64,000 bases of DNA from JBFWRK01 sp050248955 (lineage in GTDB: Bacteria > Actinomycetota > Acidimicrobiia > Acidimicrobiales > Ilumatobacteraceae). The position numbers and the translations under genes were made by a program. Below are positions 8,125-16,223 of the stretch, in pieces. Position 1 is the first letter of the stretch, and the number at the start of each line of letters is the position of its first letter. Where the stretch lies: the NCBI GenBank assembly GCA_050248955.1, contig JBFWRK010000004.1, positions 186,001-250,000 of the forward strand, in the 5' to 3' direction. The notes under the pieces were generated by a model. The model did no database searches and had not been told where the DNA came from. It saw only the letters and a program-made list of their open reading frames with translations.

Positions 8125-9360
8125 ATGGATCTCTCGTTCCCACCCGAGGCAGAGGCGTTCCGAGCCGAGGTGCGCGCCTTCCTGGCGGAGCACCTCCCAT
8201 CCGGGTGGAAGGGGCTCGGTGCGCTCGATCGTGACGACGCCGAGGCGTTCACGAACCAGTGGCGCCGCACGTTGGCCGAGCACGGCATGATCGGCATCAC
8301 GTGGCCGAAGGAGCACGGCGGGCAGGACCGCTCGAAGCTCGACCAGGTGGTGCTCGCAGAGGAGTTCGCGAGGGCAGGCGTTCCCGTGTACCGGGTCTCC
8401 GATACGACCACGGTGAAGATGCTCGGCAACACGCTCATCCACTGGGGCACGGAGGAGCAGAAACGCCGGTACATGCCGGGCATCGTGTCGGGCGACGACG
8501 TCTGGGTGCAGGGCTACAGCGAACCGGAGTCGGGCTCCGACCTGGCGAGCATCAGGCTCCGCGCAGAGCGCGACGGCGACGAGTGGGTGTTGAACGGGCA
8601 GAAGATCTGGACGTCGCGCGGCAAGGACGGCACCGGCATCTTCCTCCTCACCCGCACGGACCCGGACGCGCCGCAGCACCGCGGCATCACGTTCATGCTC
8701 TGCGAGCTCCCGAACCCGGGCGTCGAGGTCCGGCCGATCAAGACGCTCACCGGTGACGAAGAGTTCTGCGAGGTGTTCTTCACCGACGCCCGCATCCCGC
8801 TCGCCAACGTCGTGGGCGCCGTCAACGAGGGCTGGAAGGTCGCGAACAGCGTGCTCGGCCTCGAACGGGGCGAGGAGGCGGCGACGAACCCGATCTTCTT
8901 CCGTGCCGAGCTCGACCGCATCGTGCAGCTCGCGCGCGACACCGGCAAGATCGGCGACCCGGTCGTGCGCGATCGGCTCGCCTGGTGCCACACCAAGGTC
9001 GAGACGATGCGGTTCCTCGGCTACCGCATCCTGACGCAGGTCGTTCGCGAGGGCCGGATCGGCCCGGCGGCATCGATCTCCAAGCTCTACTGGAGCGAGT
9101 ACCACCAGCAGTCCTCGGACCTCGCGATGTCGCTCCTCGGTGCCGACGCGCTGGTGCGCACCGGGCGGCGGCCGAACAAGCACTTCCGCACCGACGAGCC
9201 CGGCGCCGACAACACCTCCAACTCGTGGATCGACGTGTGCTTGCTCAACGCCCGCAGCGGCACCGTCTACGCGGGCACCAGCGAGATCCAGCGCAACATC
9301 CTGGCCGAGAACATCCTCGGCCTGCCGAAGGAACCTCGCCTGAAAGGGACCAACTCATGA
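8125..9360 (+). CDS. Acyl-CoA dehydrogenase
   Basis: A 411-residue full-length acyl-CoA dehydrogenase. Motifs are MDLSFPPEAEAFRAEVRAFL at the N terminus, GYSEPESGSDLASIRLRAERDG near residue 130, GQKIWTSRGKDGTGIFLLTRTD, FFTDARIPLANVVGAVNEGW, and TVYAGTSEIQRNILAENILGLP near the C terminus. It is one of the FadE-like enzymes common in steroid and terpenoid gene sets. It starts 16 bp after the previous gene and overlaps the next start by ATGA. Confidence 0.92.
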   Translation: MDLSFPPEAEAFRAEVRAFLAEHLPSGWKGLGALDRDDAEAFTNQWRRTLAEHGMIGITWPKEHGGQDRSKLDQVVLAEEFARAGVPVYRVSDTTTVKMLGNTLIHWGTEEQKRRYMPGIVSGDDVWVQGYSEPESGSDLASIRLRAERDGDEWVLNGQKIWTSRGKDGTGIFLLTRTDPDAPQHRGITFMLCELPNPGVEVRPIKTLTGDEEFCEVFFTDARIPLANVVGAVNEGWKVANSVLGLERGEEAATNPIFFRAELDRIVQLARDTGKIGDPVVRDRLAWCHTKVETMRFLGYRILTQVVREGRIGPAASISKLYWSEYHQQSSDLAMSLLGADALVRTGRRPNKHFRTDEPGADNTSNSWIDVCLLNARSGTVYAGTSEIQRNILAENILGLPKEPRLKGTNS

Positions 9361-9701
9361 GCAACTTCTTCGCGGACTACCTCGCTGCCTGGGACACCCT
9401 CGACGTCGATGCGGTGATGGCGTTCTTCACCGACGACATCGTCTACGAGGACACGACCATCGGGCACGGAGCGAGCGGCGCCAAGCGCATGCGCAGCTTC
9501 GTGCGGGCGTCGTTCGAGAACGTGCCCGACGCGCACTTCGAGTACGTCCGGCACCACAGCACCGGCTCCGAGTACGCGATCGAGTGGGTCATGCAGCCGA
9601 TGAACGTCCGTGGCGTCTCCGTCGGCGTGTTGCGCGACGGCAAGATCTGCGAGAACCGCGACTACTGGAACGGCGCCGCGTACACCGTGCCGAACACGTG
9701 A
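9357..9701 (+). CDS. NTF2-like / SnoaL-like small protein
   Basis: A 114-residue protein with the cone-shaped NTF2 fold signature: FFADYLAAWDTLDVDAVMAFFTDDIVYED at the N terminus, a central GHGASGAKRMRSFVRASFENVPDAHFEYV and a final IWVM-like strand with GKICENRDYWN. Members include ketosteroid isomerases, limonene epoxide hydrolases and SnoaL-type cyclases. The catalytic Asp pair cannot be assigned with confidence. Coupling by ATGA to the acyl-CoA dehydrogenase suggests an isomerase or hydratase role in the same pathway. Confidence 0.75.
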   Translation: MSNFFADYLAAWDTLDVDAVMAFFTDDIVYEDTTIGHGASGAKRMRSFVRASFENVPDAHFEYVRHHSTGSEYAIEWVMQPMNVRGVSVGVLRDGKICENRDYWNGAAYTVPNT

Positions 9702-9708
9702 CGATTGC

Positions 9709-10575
9709 ATGAGCGGCACCCACGACGTGCGGTGGTGCTTCCACACGACCGCAATGGTCGCGGACTACGAGCGCACTCGTGACGCCCTCGTCCGGCTGGT
9801 CGGCCTCCGGGTCCTCGAGGACAGCCGTCTCGACGATCCGGCGATCGGTCGTCGCGGCGGCATGGCCTGGCTCGGCGACAACATCATCGAGATCGGTGAG
9901 CCGATCGTCGAGGGCGGTGCCGTCGACCGGTTCGTGCGGCGGTTCGGCTCGCACATGAGCTCGATCGCGGTCCAGGTCGCCGACGTCGACGCCACGGTCG
10001 ACTTCCTCGCCGAGCACAACGTCCGCATCGCGTCGCGGATCAACGGGCACATCGTCTTCACGCACCCGGCGGACACGGCCGGGGTGGTGATCGAGTGGTT
10101 CGGCGACGAGGAACCGCTGGATCCGAGGTTCGGTGCGCCGCTGCCGCCACTGGCACGCGTGCCGCTGCTCGACGTCGACCTCATGGCGTTCGGCGGCGCT
10201 GTCGTCGACGATCCACCCGCCGCAGTGGAACGGCTCGCCACGCTCTTCGGTCACGACGTGACGTTCGTCGACCGATCAGCGCCAGCCGGCTCGCCGGTGG
10301 CCGGTGTGTCGTTGGGAGACATGACGCTGGCGCTCTACCCGATCGCGGACCCGTCGGACAGCGAGGCGTTGTGGGGCTGGACCTACGAGCGGGCGCAGAC
10401 GTGCAACCTCGGTGTGCGCGTCGACGATCTCGTCGCCGCCCGGCACGCGCTCGAGGAGGCCGACGTGCCTGTGCTGCGCGCCGACGCCCGATCGATCGTC
10501 GTCGGCCCGGCGGTGACCGGCGGCGTGACGCTCGTGATCGTCGACCACCTGCTGCCCGGCGACCCCCGCAGCTGA
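9709..10575 (+). CDS. VOC/glyoxalase-fold protein (two modules)
   Basis: A 288-residue protein with two glyoxalase/VOC-like halves: VRWCFHTTAMVADYERTRDALVRLVGLRVLED with SSIAVQVADVDATVDFLAEHNVRI in the first, and CNLGVRVDDLVAARHALEEADVPVL with VTGGVTLVIVDHLL in the second. His residues near the strand starts could bind metal, but a complete ligand set is not obvious. It follows the NTF2-like gene by 7 bp and closes the operon. The enzymatic reaction (epimerase, dioxygenase or other) cannot be deduced. Confidence 0.7.
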   Translation: MSGTHDVRWCFHTTAMVADYERTRDALVRLVGLRVLEDSRLDDPAIGRRGGMAWLGDNIIEIGEPIVEGGAVDRFVRRFGSHMSSIAVQVADVDATVDFLAEHNVRIASRINGHIVFTHPADTAGVVIEWFGDEEPLDPRFGAPLPPLARVPLLDVDLMAFGGAVVDDPPAAVERLATLFGHDVTFVDRSAPAGSPVAGVSLGDMTLALYPIADPSDSEALWGWTYERAQTCNLGVRVDDLVAARHALEEADVPVLRADARSIVVGPAVTGGVTLVIVDHLLPGDPRS

Positions 10576-10602
10576 CACCGCTGACACCACGCCCCTGACA
10601 CC
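10572..10602 (+). repeat. Three short direct repeats CTGACACC
   Basis: CTGACACC occurs at 10572, 10581 and 10595, starting inside the stop region of the VOC gene, in the gap before the convergent crotonase gene. It may be a slippage product. No regulatory role can be argued. Confidence 0.4.
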
Positions 10603-10628
10603 GCGCCTCTGGGCCCCCTGGCGCCGGG

Positions 10629-11438
10629 CTACTCCCAGGCGTACCGCGGCGGCCGCTTCTCCATGAACGCACTGCGCGCCTCTTCGGAGTCCGCGTGCCG
10701 CTTGACGCGCTGGGTGTAGTCCTGTTCCGTGCGGTACCCGTCGAGCAGCGGCATCGGCTCCACGCGGTTCGCCGACTCCTTCGCGAGCCGCACCGCGATC
10801 GGGCTCTTGGTCGCGATCGTCGCCGCCAGCAACATCGCCGTGTCGAGCAGTTGATCGGGCTCGACGACCGCCTCGATCCCCCCTCGACGAAAGATCTCGT
10901 CGGCCGACACGAACTCACCGGTGAGGAACATCCGCTTGGCGAGGAACGGTCCGCAGAGCCGCTGAGCATGACGGACGCCACCCAGCACGCCGACGTTGAT
11001 CTCGGTCAACGCGAAGCTCGCCTCGGTCGATGCGACCACCAGGTCGCACGACGCGACGATCGGGACGCCGGCACCGATCGCCTTGCCGTGCACTGCGGCG
11101 ATGACGGGCAGCCCGCACTCGTAGATCGAGTTGAAGCACCGGCGAGCGATGCGGCCCGGATCGACCTGGTCGCGGGCATCGCCTTTCACTCCCCCGTCTT
11201 CGGCGCGTCCGTCCGGGCGGTGGCGTCGCGGCGAGTCCTGGAGGTCGACGCCACCACAGAACACGCGGGCGTCGGGCGCGGCCCGCAGCACGATGACGGA
11301 CGCATCTCGCCCGGAGCTGAGCGACTCCATCGTCTGGGCGATCTCCTCGAAGGTCTGGTACGAGAGCGCGTTGACAGGCGGCCGGTCGAGCGTGACGACC
11401 GCGACCCGATCGCGGATCTCCGTGTGGACGTGTTCCAT
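10629..11438 (-). CDS. Enoyl-CoA hydratase/isomerase (crotonase) family protein
   Basis: A 269-residue crotonase-fold protein with the core strand VAVVTLDRPPVNALSYQTFEEI, the oxyanion-hole segment DARVFCGGVDLQD near residue 65, and GLPVIAAVHGKAIGAGVPIVASCDLVVAS around 115-145. The catalytic region ALTEINVGVLGGVRHAQRLCG carries one Glu (in LTEIN), so it could be a hydratase, isomerase or other crotonase. The ATG is preceded by the divergent TetR promoter region with palindrome site 3. The gene is likely controlled by that TetR protein. Confidence 0.88.
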   Translation of the reverse strand: MEHVHTEIRDRVAVVTLDRPPVNALSYQTFEEIAQTMESLSSGRDASVIVLRAAPDARVFCGGVDLQDSPRRHRPDGRAEDGGVKGDARDQVDPGRIARRCFNSIYECGLPVIAAVHGKAIGAGVPIVASCDLVVASTEASFALTEINVGVLGGVRHAQRLCGPFLAKRMFLTGEFVSADEIFRRGGIEAVVEPDQLLDTAMLLAATIATKSPIAVRLAKESANRVEPMPLLDGYRTEQDYTQRVKRHADSEEARSAFMEKRPPRYAWE

Positions 11439-11490
11439 GTGACCGGTTCCTCGACGCTCGTGTCGACGCAATGCCACGCCGAACCCGGAA

Positions 11491-11506
11491 CCGACAGTAT
11501 CGTCAA
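11491..11506. promoter_or_regulatory. Operator-like 16-bp palindrome, site 3 of 5 (at the TetR gene)
   Basis: CCGACAGTATCGTCAA ends 5 bp before the ATG of the TetR gene. Read on the other strand it contains TTGACG, a possible -35 for the crotonase gene. Location at the start of a TetR gene is typical of an autoregulatory operator, which makes this TetR protein the best candidate for binding all five sites. Confidence 0.65.
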
Positions 11507-11510
11507 GTCC

Positions 11511-12197
11511 ATGGCTGCGACCCGAACGACGACCGACACCGTGATGACGCGCGGTGCCCGCGCATCCACCACGCCGTCGGCGCTTCGCCAGTCGGGTGGC
11601 GCGCTGGGGCCCCGAGCACAGCGGACCATCGCCCGGATCGTCGAAGCGACGCGCGAGGTCTTCCTCACCCGGGGCTACTCCGGCACGACGATCGACGAGA
11701 TCGCCCGCATCGCCGAGGTCTCGCGTGCGTCCTTCTACACGTACTTCCCGTCGAAACGAGAGGTGCTCCTCGCAGTCGGCGCCCACGACGCGAGTGAGAG
11801 CATGGCCGTGATCGACCGGCTCGCAGGGTCCGGCACGACCCGCGCCAGCCTGACCGAGTGGGTCGCCGAGTACTTCGAGTTCCTCGACGTCCACGGCAGC
11901 TTCTCACTCGCCTGGACCCAGGCGGCGCAGGAGGACGAGACGATCCGTGCGACGGGCATGAAGGGCCACCTCAGGATCTGCCGCAAGCTCGGCTCGACGC
12001 TCGCCGAAACGGCCGGGAGAACGGCCGAGGACCCCGCGGTGCTCGGCCTCGTCGCAGCCAGCCTGCTCGAGCGGAGCTGGAACTTCAGCCAGCTGTACTT
12101 CGACACCATCGATCGCTCGGCCGTCATCGCCCAGTCGGCGCAGGCACTCTGGGGCGCCGTTCGGCAACTACCGCTGACGGCGAACGGCACCGCGTGA
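11511..12197 (+). CDS. TetR/AcrR family transcriptional regulator
   Basis: A 228-residue TetR protein. After a Thr/Arg-rich leader of about 35 residues comes the DNA-binding domain: ARIVEATREVFLTRGYSGTTIDEIARIAEVSRASFYTYFPSKREVL (about 40-85), with the recognition helix in SRASFYTYFPSK. The remaining helical ligand domain is divergent, as usual. It lies divergent from the crotonase gene and its own start is covered by palindrome site 3. An acyl-CoA or CoA-ring intermediate would be the expected inducer (inference from related catabolic regulators). Confidence 0.9.
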   Translation: MAATRTTTDTVMTRGARASTTPSALRQSGGALGPRAQRTIARIVEATREVFLTRGYSGTTIDEIARIAEVSRASFYTYFPSKREVLLAVGAHDASESMAVIDRLAGSGTTRASLTEWVAEYFEFLDVHGSFSLAWTQAAQEDETIRATGMKGHLRICRKLGSTLAETAGRTAEDPAVLGLVAASLLERSWNFSQLYFDTIDRSAVIAQSAQALWGAVRQLPLTANGTA

Positions 12198-12249
12198 CCC
12201 ACTCGGTCCCCCGCTCCCGGCCGTCCGGATCAGCTCGCTCCGTTCACGC

Positions 12250-13083
12250 ATGACGAACGGGCTCTTCGCGCTCGGTCCCGTCGACGACACGCAGCGCTTC
12301 GCGTGGACGCCGTCACCACTGCTGCTCACGCCCGCCGGCACGCTGCAGGGCGGCGCCGGTCTGGGCGCGGCCACGGCTGCGATGGAGGCGGTCACCGGAC
12401 GGCCGGTGATCTGGGCGACGGCCCAGTACCTCTCGTTCGCCAGCGGCACCGCACCGATCGACATCGACGTGACGATCGAGGTTGCCGGCCACAACACGAC
12501 GCAGGCCCGCTGCGTGGTCTCGCGCGACGGCAAGGAGATACTCACCGCCCACGCTGCGCTGGGTCGTCGCGATCTCGACTTCGCCGGCGTCTGGTGCGCG
12601 CCGCCCGCCGTGCCCGACCCCGACGACTGCCCGCACTACCGGTTCTTCGAACACGGGCGGCGGCACATCGGCGACCTCGCCGAGTTCCGCCTCGCGCGCG
12701 GCCGGCAGCTCGACGACATCGAAGCGAACGGCGGACGGGGTGATGGTTCGTTCGCGTTGTGGATCAGGTGCTGGGAGGGCGATCACATGATGACCGTTCC
12801 CGACCTGACGTTCATCGGCGACTTCATGCCGCTCGGCTTCGCCGACGCGATGGGTGCACCGTTCGCCGGGAACAGCCTCGACAACACGATCCGGGTCGGG
12901 CATCTCACCGTGACCCGCTGGGTGCTCCTGTCCGCGCACGTGCAGCAGGTCGCGCACGGGTTCGGCTACGGGCGCGCCGAGCTGTGGGCGCAGGACGGCA
13001 CGCTGCTCGGCGAGGTGAGCCAGAGCGCGGTGATGCGCATGCACTCGCGCATCCGCGACGCCGGCCGAGCGCCCCGCCACTGA
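12250..13083 (+). CDS. Acyl-CoA thioesterase-like protein (double hotdog)
   Basis: A 277-residue protein resembling TesB/acyl-CoA thioesterase II: an N-terminal hotdog with LQGGAGLGAATAAMEAVTGRPVIWATAQYLSFA and VEVAGHNTTQARCVVSRDGKEILTAHAALG, and a C-terminal hotdog with LTFIGDFMPLGFADAMG, SLDNTIRVGH and GRAELWAQDGTLLGEVSQSAVMRM. The SLDNTIRV stretch fits the catalytic Asp loop of that family. It would hydrolyse acyl-CoA thioesters or act as a non-catalytic binder. It follows the TetR gene on the same strand after 52 bp. Confidence 0.8.
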   Translation: MTNGLFALGPVDDTQRFAWTPSPLLLTPAGTLQGGAGLGAATAAMEAVTGRPVIWATAQYLSFASGTAPIDIDVTIEVAGHNTTQARCVVSRDGKEILTAHAALGRRDLDFAGVWCAPPAVPDPDDCPHYRFFEHGRRHIGDLAEFRLARGRQLDDIEANGGRGDGSFALWIRCWEGDHMMTVPDLTFIGDFMPLGFADAMGAPFAGNSLDNTIRVGHLTVTRWVLLSAHVQQVAHGFGYGRAELWAQDGTLLGEVSQSAVMRMHSRIRDAGRAPRH

Positions 13084-13126
13084 CGTCGGGCGCGACACCG
13101 CGGCGACCGTCGCCGTCAGCTCGCCG

Positions 13127-13933
13127 TCAACGCAGGGGTGGGCGGCGCTGGAGCTCCGCGAGCAACGACTGGCTGTAGGCGATGCGACCGGTGAGTCGGC
13201 GCGGGTCGCCGCTGCACAGGGCGAGCGCAGCCTCGGCCATCAACGAGATGTCCTCGGTCGGGAAGCCCTCGACGAGATCGTGGCCGGCGGCACCCGGAGT
13301 GATCACGTTGTCCCACGGGGCCAACGAGTTGACCGCGATGCCGTCGTCGTAGACCTCCGCCGCGAGACCGGTCGTGAACCGGTCGAGCGCCGCCTTGACC
13401 ATCCCGTACACCGTGAAACCGCGCTTGTAGAGCTCCATGAAGGGCGGCCCCTGGGGGTGGACGCCTGCCCGGCTCGTGATGTTGAGGATCCAGCCGGCCC
13501 CCCGCTCGCGCATGTCGGGCACGACCAGCTGCGCGAGCTCGAAGGGAGCCCGGACCTGCACCTCGAACATCAGGTTGTAGCGCTTCTCCGGGAACTCGGT
13601 GAACGGGACGTAGAACGTCACGGCCGCGTTGTTGACCAGGATGTCGACCGGTCCGAGCTGCTCGACGGTCTCGTCGACCATCCGCTTGCGGTCCGCCTGC
13701 TTGGAGATGTCCGCCTGCACGGGCACGACGGTGCCACCTGCGGCGCGGATGCGCTCGACCGTCTCGGACAGCGAGCCCTCGTACTTGTCGACCGGCTCCA
13801 GCGTGCGAGCCGAGACCGCGACCTTCGCGCCTGCCTCGGCGAGTCGCTCGGCGATCGCCGCACCGATGCCACGGCTCGCGCCCGTGACGAGCGCGACACG
13901 ACCCTCGCACTCCTGGTTGTTCGCAATCGACAT
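13127..13933 (-). CDS. SDR family oxidoreductase
   Basis: A 268-residue classical SDR with VALVTGASRGIGAAIAERLAEAG near residue 13, DILVNNAAVTFYVPF (NNAA) and the active-site segment LNITSRAG followed by VYGMVKAALDRF (YxxxK). An insertion between the catalytic Ser and Tyr (PQGPPFMELYKRGFT) is longer than usual. The C-terminal part ends with SQSLLAELQRRPPLR, without the normal DGG strand. It is divergent from the SDR at 14058, and both promoters share palindrome site 4. Confidence 0.88.
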   Translation of the reverse strand: MSIANNQECEGRVALVTGASRGIGAAIAERLAEAGAKVAVSARTLEPVDKYEGSLSETVERIRAAGGTVVPVQADISKQADRKRMVDETVEQLGPVDILVNNAAVTFYVPFTEFPEKRYNLMFEVQVRAPFELAQLVVPDMRERGAGWILNITSRAGVHPQGPPFMELYKRGFTVYGMVKAALDRFTTGLAAEVYDDGIAVNSLAPWDNVITPGAAGHDLVEGFPTEDISLMAEAALALCSGDPRRLTGRIAYSQSLLAELQRRPPLR

Positions 13934-13998
13934 GAAGCTCCTCCGCGGTGGATGGACGGCAGTGGTTGGACGGCAGTGGACGGTCGGCGCCGCCCGAC

Positions 13999-14014
13999 TT
14001 GACAGTATCGTCAG
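13999..14014. promoter_or_regulatory. Operator-like 16-bp palindrome, site 4 of 5
   Basis: TTGACAGTATCGTCAG lies 43 bp before the GTG start of the SDR at 14058 and 65 bp from the divergent SDR start. It shares its 10-base core GACAGTATCG with site 3. A TACAGT hexamer at 14045, just before the downstream start, may be a -10. Confidence 0.65.
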
Positions 14015-14057
14015 TTGGACTTCCGAAAACCGAACCGCAGCGCGTACAGTCTTCTCC

Positions 14058-14951
14058 GTGACTGAGAAGATGTGTGAAGGACGAGTGTGCATCGTGACCG
14101 GCGCCGGACGTGGCATCGGTCGGGAGTACGCCCTCATGTTGGCATTCGAGGGTGCGAAGGTCGTCGTGAACGACTTCGGCAGCGCCCGTGACGGCACCGG
14201 CGCCGACGTCGGTCCCGCCCAGGAGGTCGTCAACGAGATCATCGCCGCCGGCGGCGAGGCCGTTGCCCACGTCGGTGACGTCAGCTCGCTCGACGATGCG
14301 AAGGCGATGGTGCAGCTCGCGATCGACACCTTCGGGGGTCTCGACGTGCTGGTCAACAACGCCGGCATCCTCCGCGATCGCATGCTCTTCTCGATGGCGG
14401 AGGAGGAGTGGGACTCCGTCATCAAGGTGCACCTCAAAGGCACCTGGGCGCCGAGTCGCGTGGCCTCCGAGTACTGGCGCAACCGCGCGAAGGAGGGCAA
14501 GACGAACGACGCCCGCCTGATCAACACGACCTCGGTGTCGGGCATCTACGGCAACCCGGGCCAGTCCAACTACGGCGCGGCCAAGGCCGGCATCGCCACC
14601 TTCACGCTGATCGCGGCGGAAGAGCTCGCCCGCTACGGCGTCACCGCCAACGCCGTGGCTCCGGGCGCGCTCACCCGGCTCACGGCCGACCTCGGCCTCC
14701 CCGACGAGATGCTCGAGCGCTTCGGGCCCGAGTGGGTCGCGCCGGTCATCACGTGGCTCGCCTCTCCCCTGTCGGCGGACGTGACCGGTCAGGTGATCGA
14801 GTCCTCCGGCCAGATCCTCGGCATCGCCGAGGGCTGGCGGCGCGGCCCGCACATCGACAACCCACCGCTCGACCCGCACGAGGTCGACGCGATCGTGCGC
14901 GACCTGCTGTCCAAGGCGACGCCGCGCACCAAGATGTCCGAGCTCAGCTGA
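14058..14951 (+). CDS. SDR, (3R)-hydroxyacyl-CoA dehydrogenase-like (HSD17B4 type)
   Basis: A 297-residue SDR of the type fused in peroxisomal multifunctional enzyme 2. It has CIVTGAGRGIGREYALMLAFEGAKVVVNDF, the characteristic loop SARDGTGADVGPAQEVVNEI, LVNNAGILRDRML, TTSVSGIYGNPGQSNYGAAKAG with Ser and YxxxK, and NAVAPGALTRLT. This type oxidises (3R)-hydroxyacyl-CoAs, including steroid side-chain or ring intermediates. A GTG start at 14058 gives a Val-Thr-Glu-Lys leader before an in-frame ATG at 14070; either may be used. It leads the thiolase and acyl-CoA dehydrogenase genes on the same strand. Confidence 0.9.
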   Translation: MTEKMCEGRVCIVTGAGRGIGREYALMLAFEGAKVVVNDFGSARDGTGADVGPAQEVVNEIIAAGGEAVAHVGDVSSLDDAKAMVQLAIDTFGGLDVLVNNAGILRDRMLFSMAEEEWDSVIKVHLKGTWAPSRVASEYWRNRAKEGKTNDARLINTTSVSGIYGNPGQSNYGAAKAGIATFTLIAAEELARYGVTANAVAPGALTRLTADLGLPDEMLERFGPEWVAPVITWLASPLSADVTGQVIESSGQILGIAEGWRRGPHIDNPPLDPHEVDAIVRDLLSKATPRTKMSELS

Positions 14952-14992
14952 GCGTTCCTTCGCACGCATCCCACCACACACCGGAGCACACC

Positions 14993-16222
14993 ATGACCGA
15001 AGCCTGGATCATCGACGGAACTCGTTCACCGCGCGGGAAGGGCAAGGCGAACGGCTCGCTGCACGACGTGCATCCACAGGAGCTGCTGGCGCAGGTCCTC
15101 AATGCGCTGGCCGACCGCACCGGCATCGACAAGAACGACGTCGACGACGTGATCGTGGGCAACGGCAACCCGTCCGGTGACCACAGCGGCTGCATCGGCC
15201 GCATGGCGGTGCTGGCCGCGGGGTGGCCGGTCGAGGCGCCCGGGCTCACCCTCAACCGGTTCTGCGGTTCGGGACAGCAGGCGATCACGTTCGCGGCGAT
15301 GGGCATCCAGGCCGGCCACCAGCAACTGGTCGTGGGCGGCGGCGTCGAGTCGATGTCGCGCTGGCCGGTCGACAACGCGCCACCCGACTTCGCGTCGGGC
15401 AACGCCAAGCTGCGCGAGACGTTCCCGTTGGTGCCGCAGGGCATCTCGGCCGACCTCATCGCCACGATCGAAGGCTTCGGCCGCGAGGACGTCGACGCCT
15501 TCGCCGTCGAGAGCCAGGCCCGCGCCGCGAAGGCGATGGCGGAAGGCGCGTTCGAGCGCAGCGTCGTGCCGATCCTCGCGCTCGACGGCTCCGTGGCGCT
15601 CGATGTCGACGAGTTCCCGCGGCCCGGCAGCACGCTCGAGACCATGGCCAAGCTCCAGGCGTCGTTCACCAACATGGGGACACGCATCTTCGAGGGCTAC
15701 GACAAGAGCTTCGACGAGATGTGCAAGGACGTCTACCCGCAGGTCGATCACGTCGATCACGTGCACCACGCGGGCAACTCGTCCGGCGTCGTCGACGGCG
15801 CCAGCGCCGTGCTGCTCGCCTCGCCCGACTACGCGAAGGCGCACGGCCTCACGGCTCGGGCGCGGATCGTGATGAGCGCGGTCTCCGGCGCCGAGCCGGT
15901 GATCATGCTGACGGCTCCCGGCCCGGCCTCGAAGAAGTGCCTCGAGCGGGCCGGCATGACGATCGACGACATCGACCTGTGGGAGATCAACGAGGCGTTC
16001 GCGGCCGTCCCGCTGAAGACGATCCGCGACCTCGGTCTGGATCCGCAGAAGGTGAACGTGAACGGTGGCGCGATCGCGCTCGGTCACCCCATCGGCGCGA
16101 CCGGCGGCATCCTCATCCAGACCGCCCTCGACGAGCTCGAGCGCCGCGACCTGACCACGGCGCTCATCACGATGTGCACCGGCGGCGGCATGGCGACCGC
16201 CACCATCATCGAACGCATCTGA
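14993..16222 (+). CDS. Thiolase family protein (acetyl-CoA acyltransferase)
   Basis: A 409-residue thiolase with the complete active site: nucleophile Cys91 in NRFCGSGQQA, the WEINEAFAAVP segment, His365 in ALGHPIGATGG and Cys395 in MCTGGGMA. It would cleave a 3-ketoacyl-CoA with CoA, releasing acetyl- or propionyl-CoA. It uses the ATG after GGAGCACACC, 41 bp after the SDR, and is followed 1 bp later by an acyl-CoA dehydrogenase. Together with the HSD17B4-type SDR and paired dehydrogenases it makes a near-complete beta-oxidation round. Confidence 0.95.
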   Translation: MTEAWIIDGTRSPRGKGKANGSLHDVHPQELLAQVLNALADRTGIDKNDVDDVIVGNGNPSGDHSGCIGRMAVLAAGWPVEAPGLTLNRFCGSGQQAITFAAMGIQAGHQQLVVGGGVESMSRWPVDNAPPDFASGNAKLRETFPLVPQGISADLIATIEGFGREDVDAFAVESQARAAKAMAEGAFERSVVPILALDGSVALDVDEFPRPGSTLETMAKLQASFTNMGTRIFEGYDKSFDEMCKDVYPQVDHVDHVHHAGNSSGVVDGASAVLLASPDYAKAHGLTARARIVMSAVSGAEPVIMLTAPGPASKKCLERAGMTIDDIDLWEINEAFAAVPLKTIRDLGLDPQKVNVNGGAIALGHPIGATGGILIQTALDELERRDLTTALITMCTGGGMATATIIERI

Positions 16223-16223
16223 C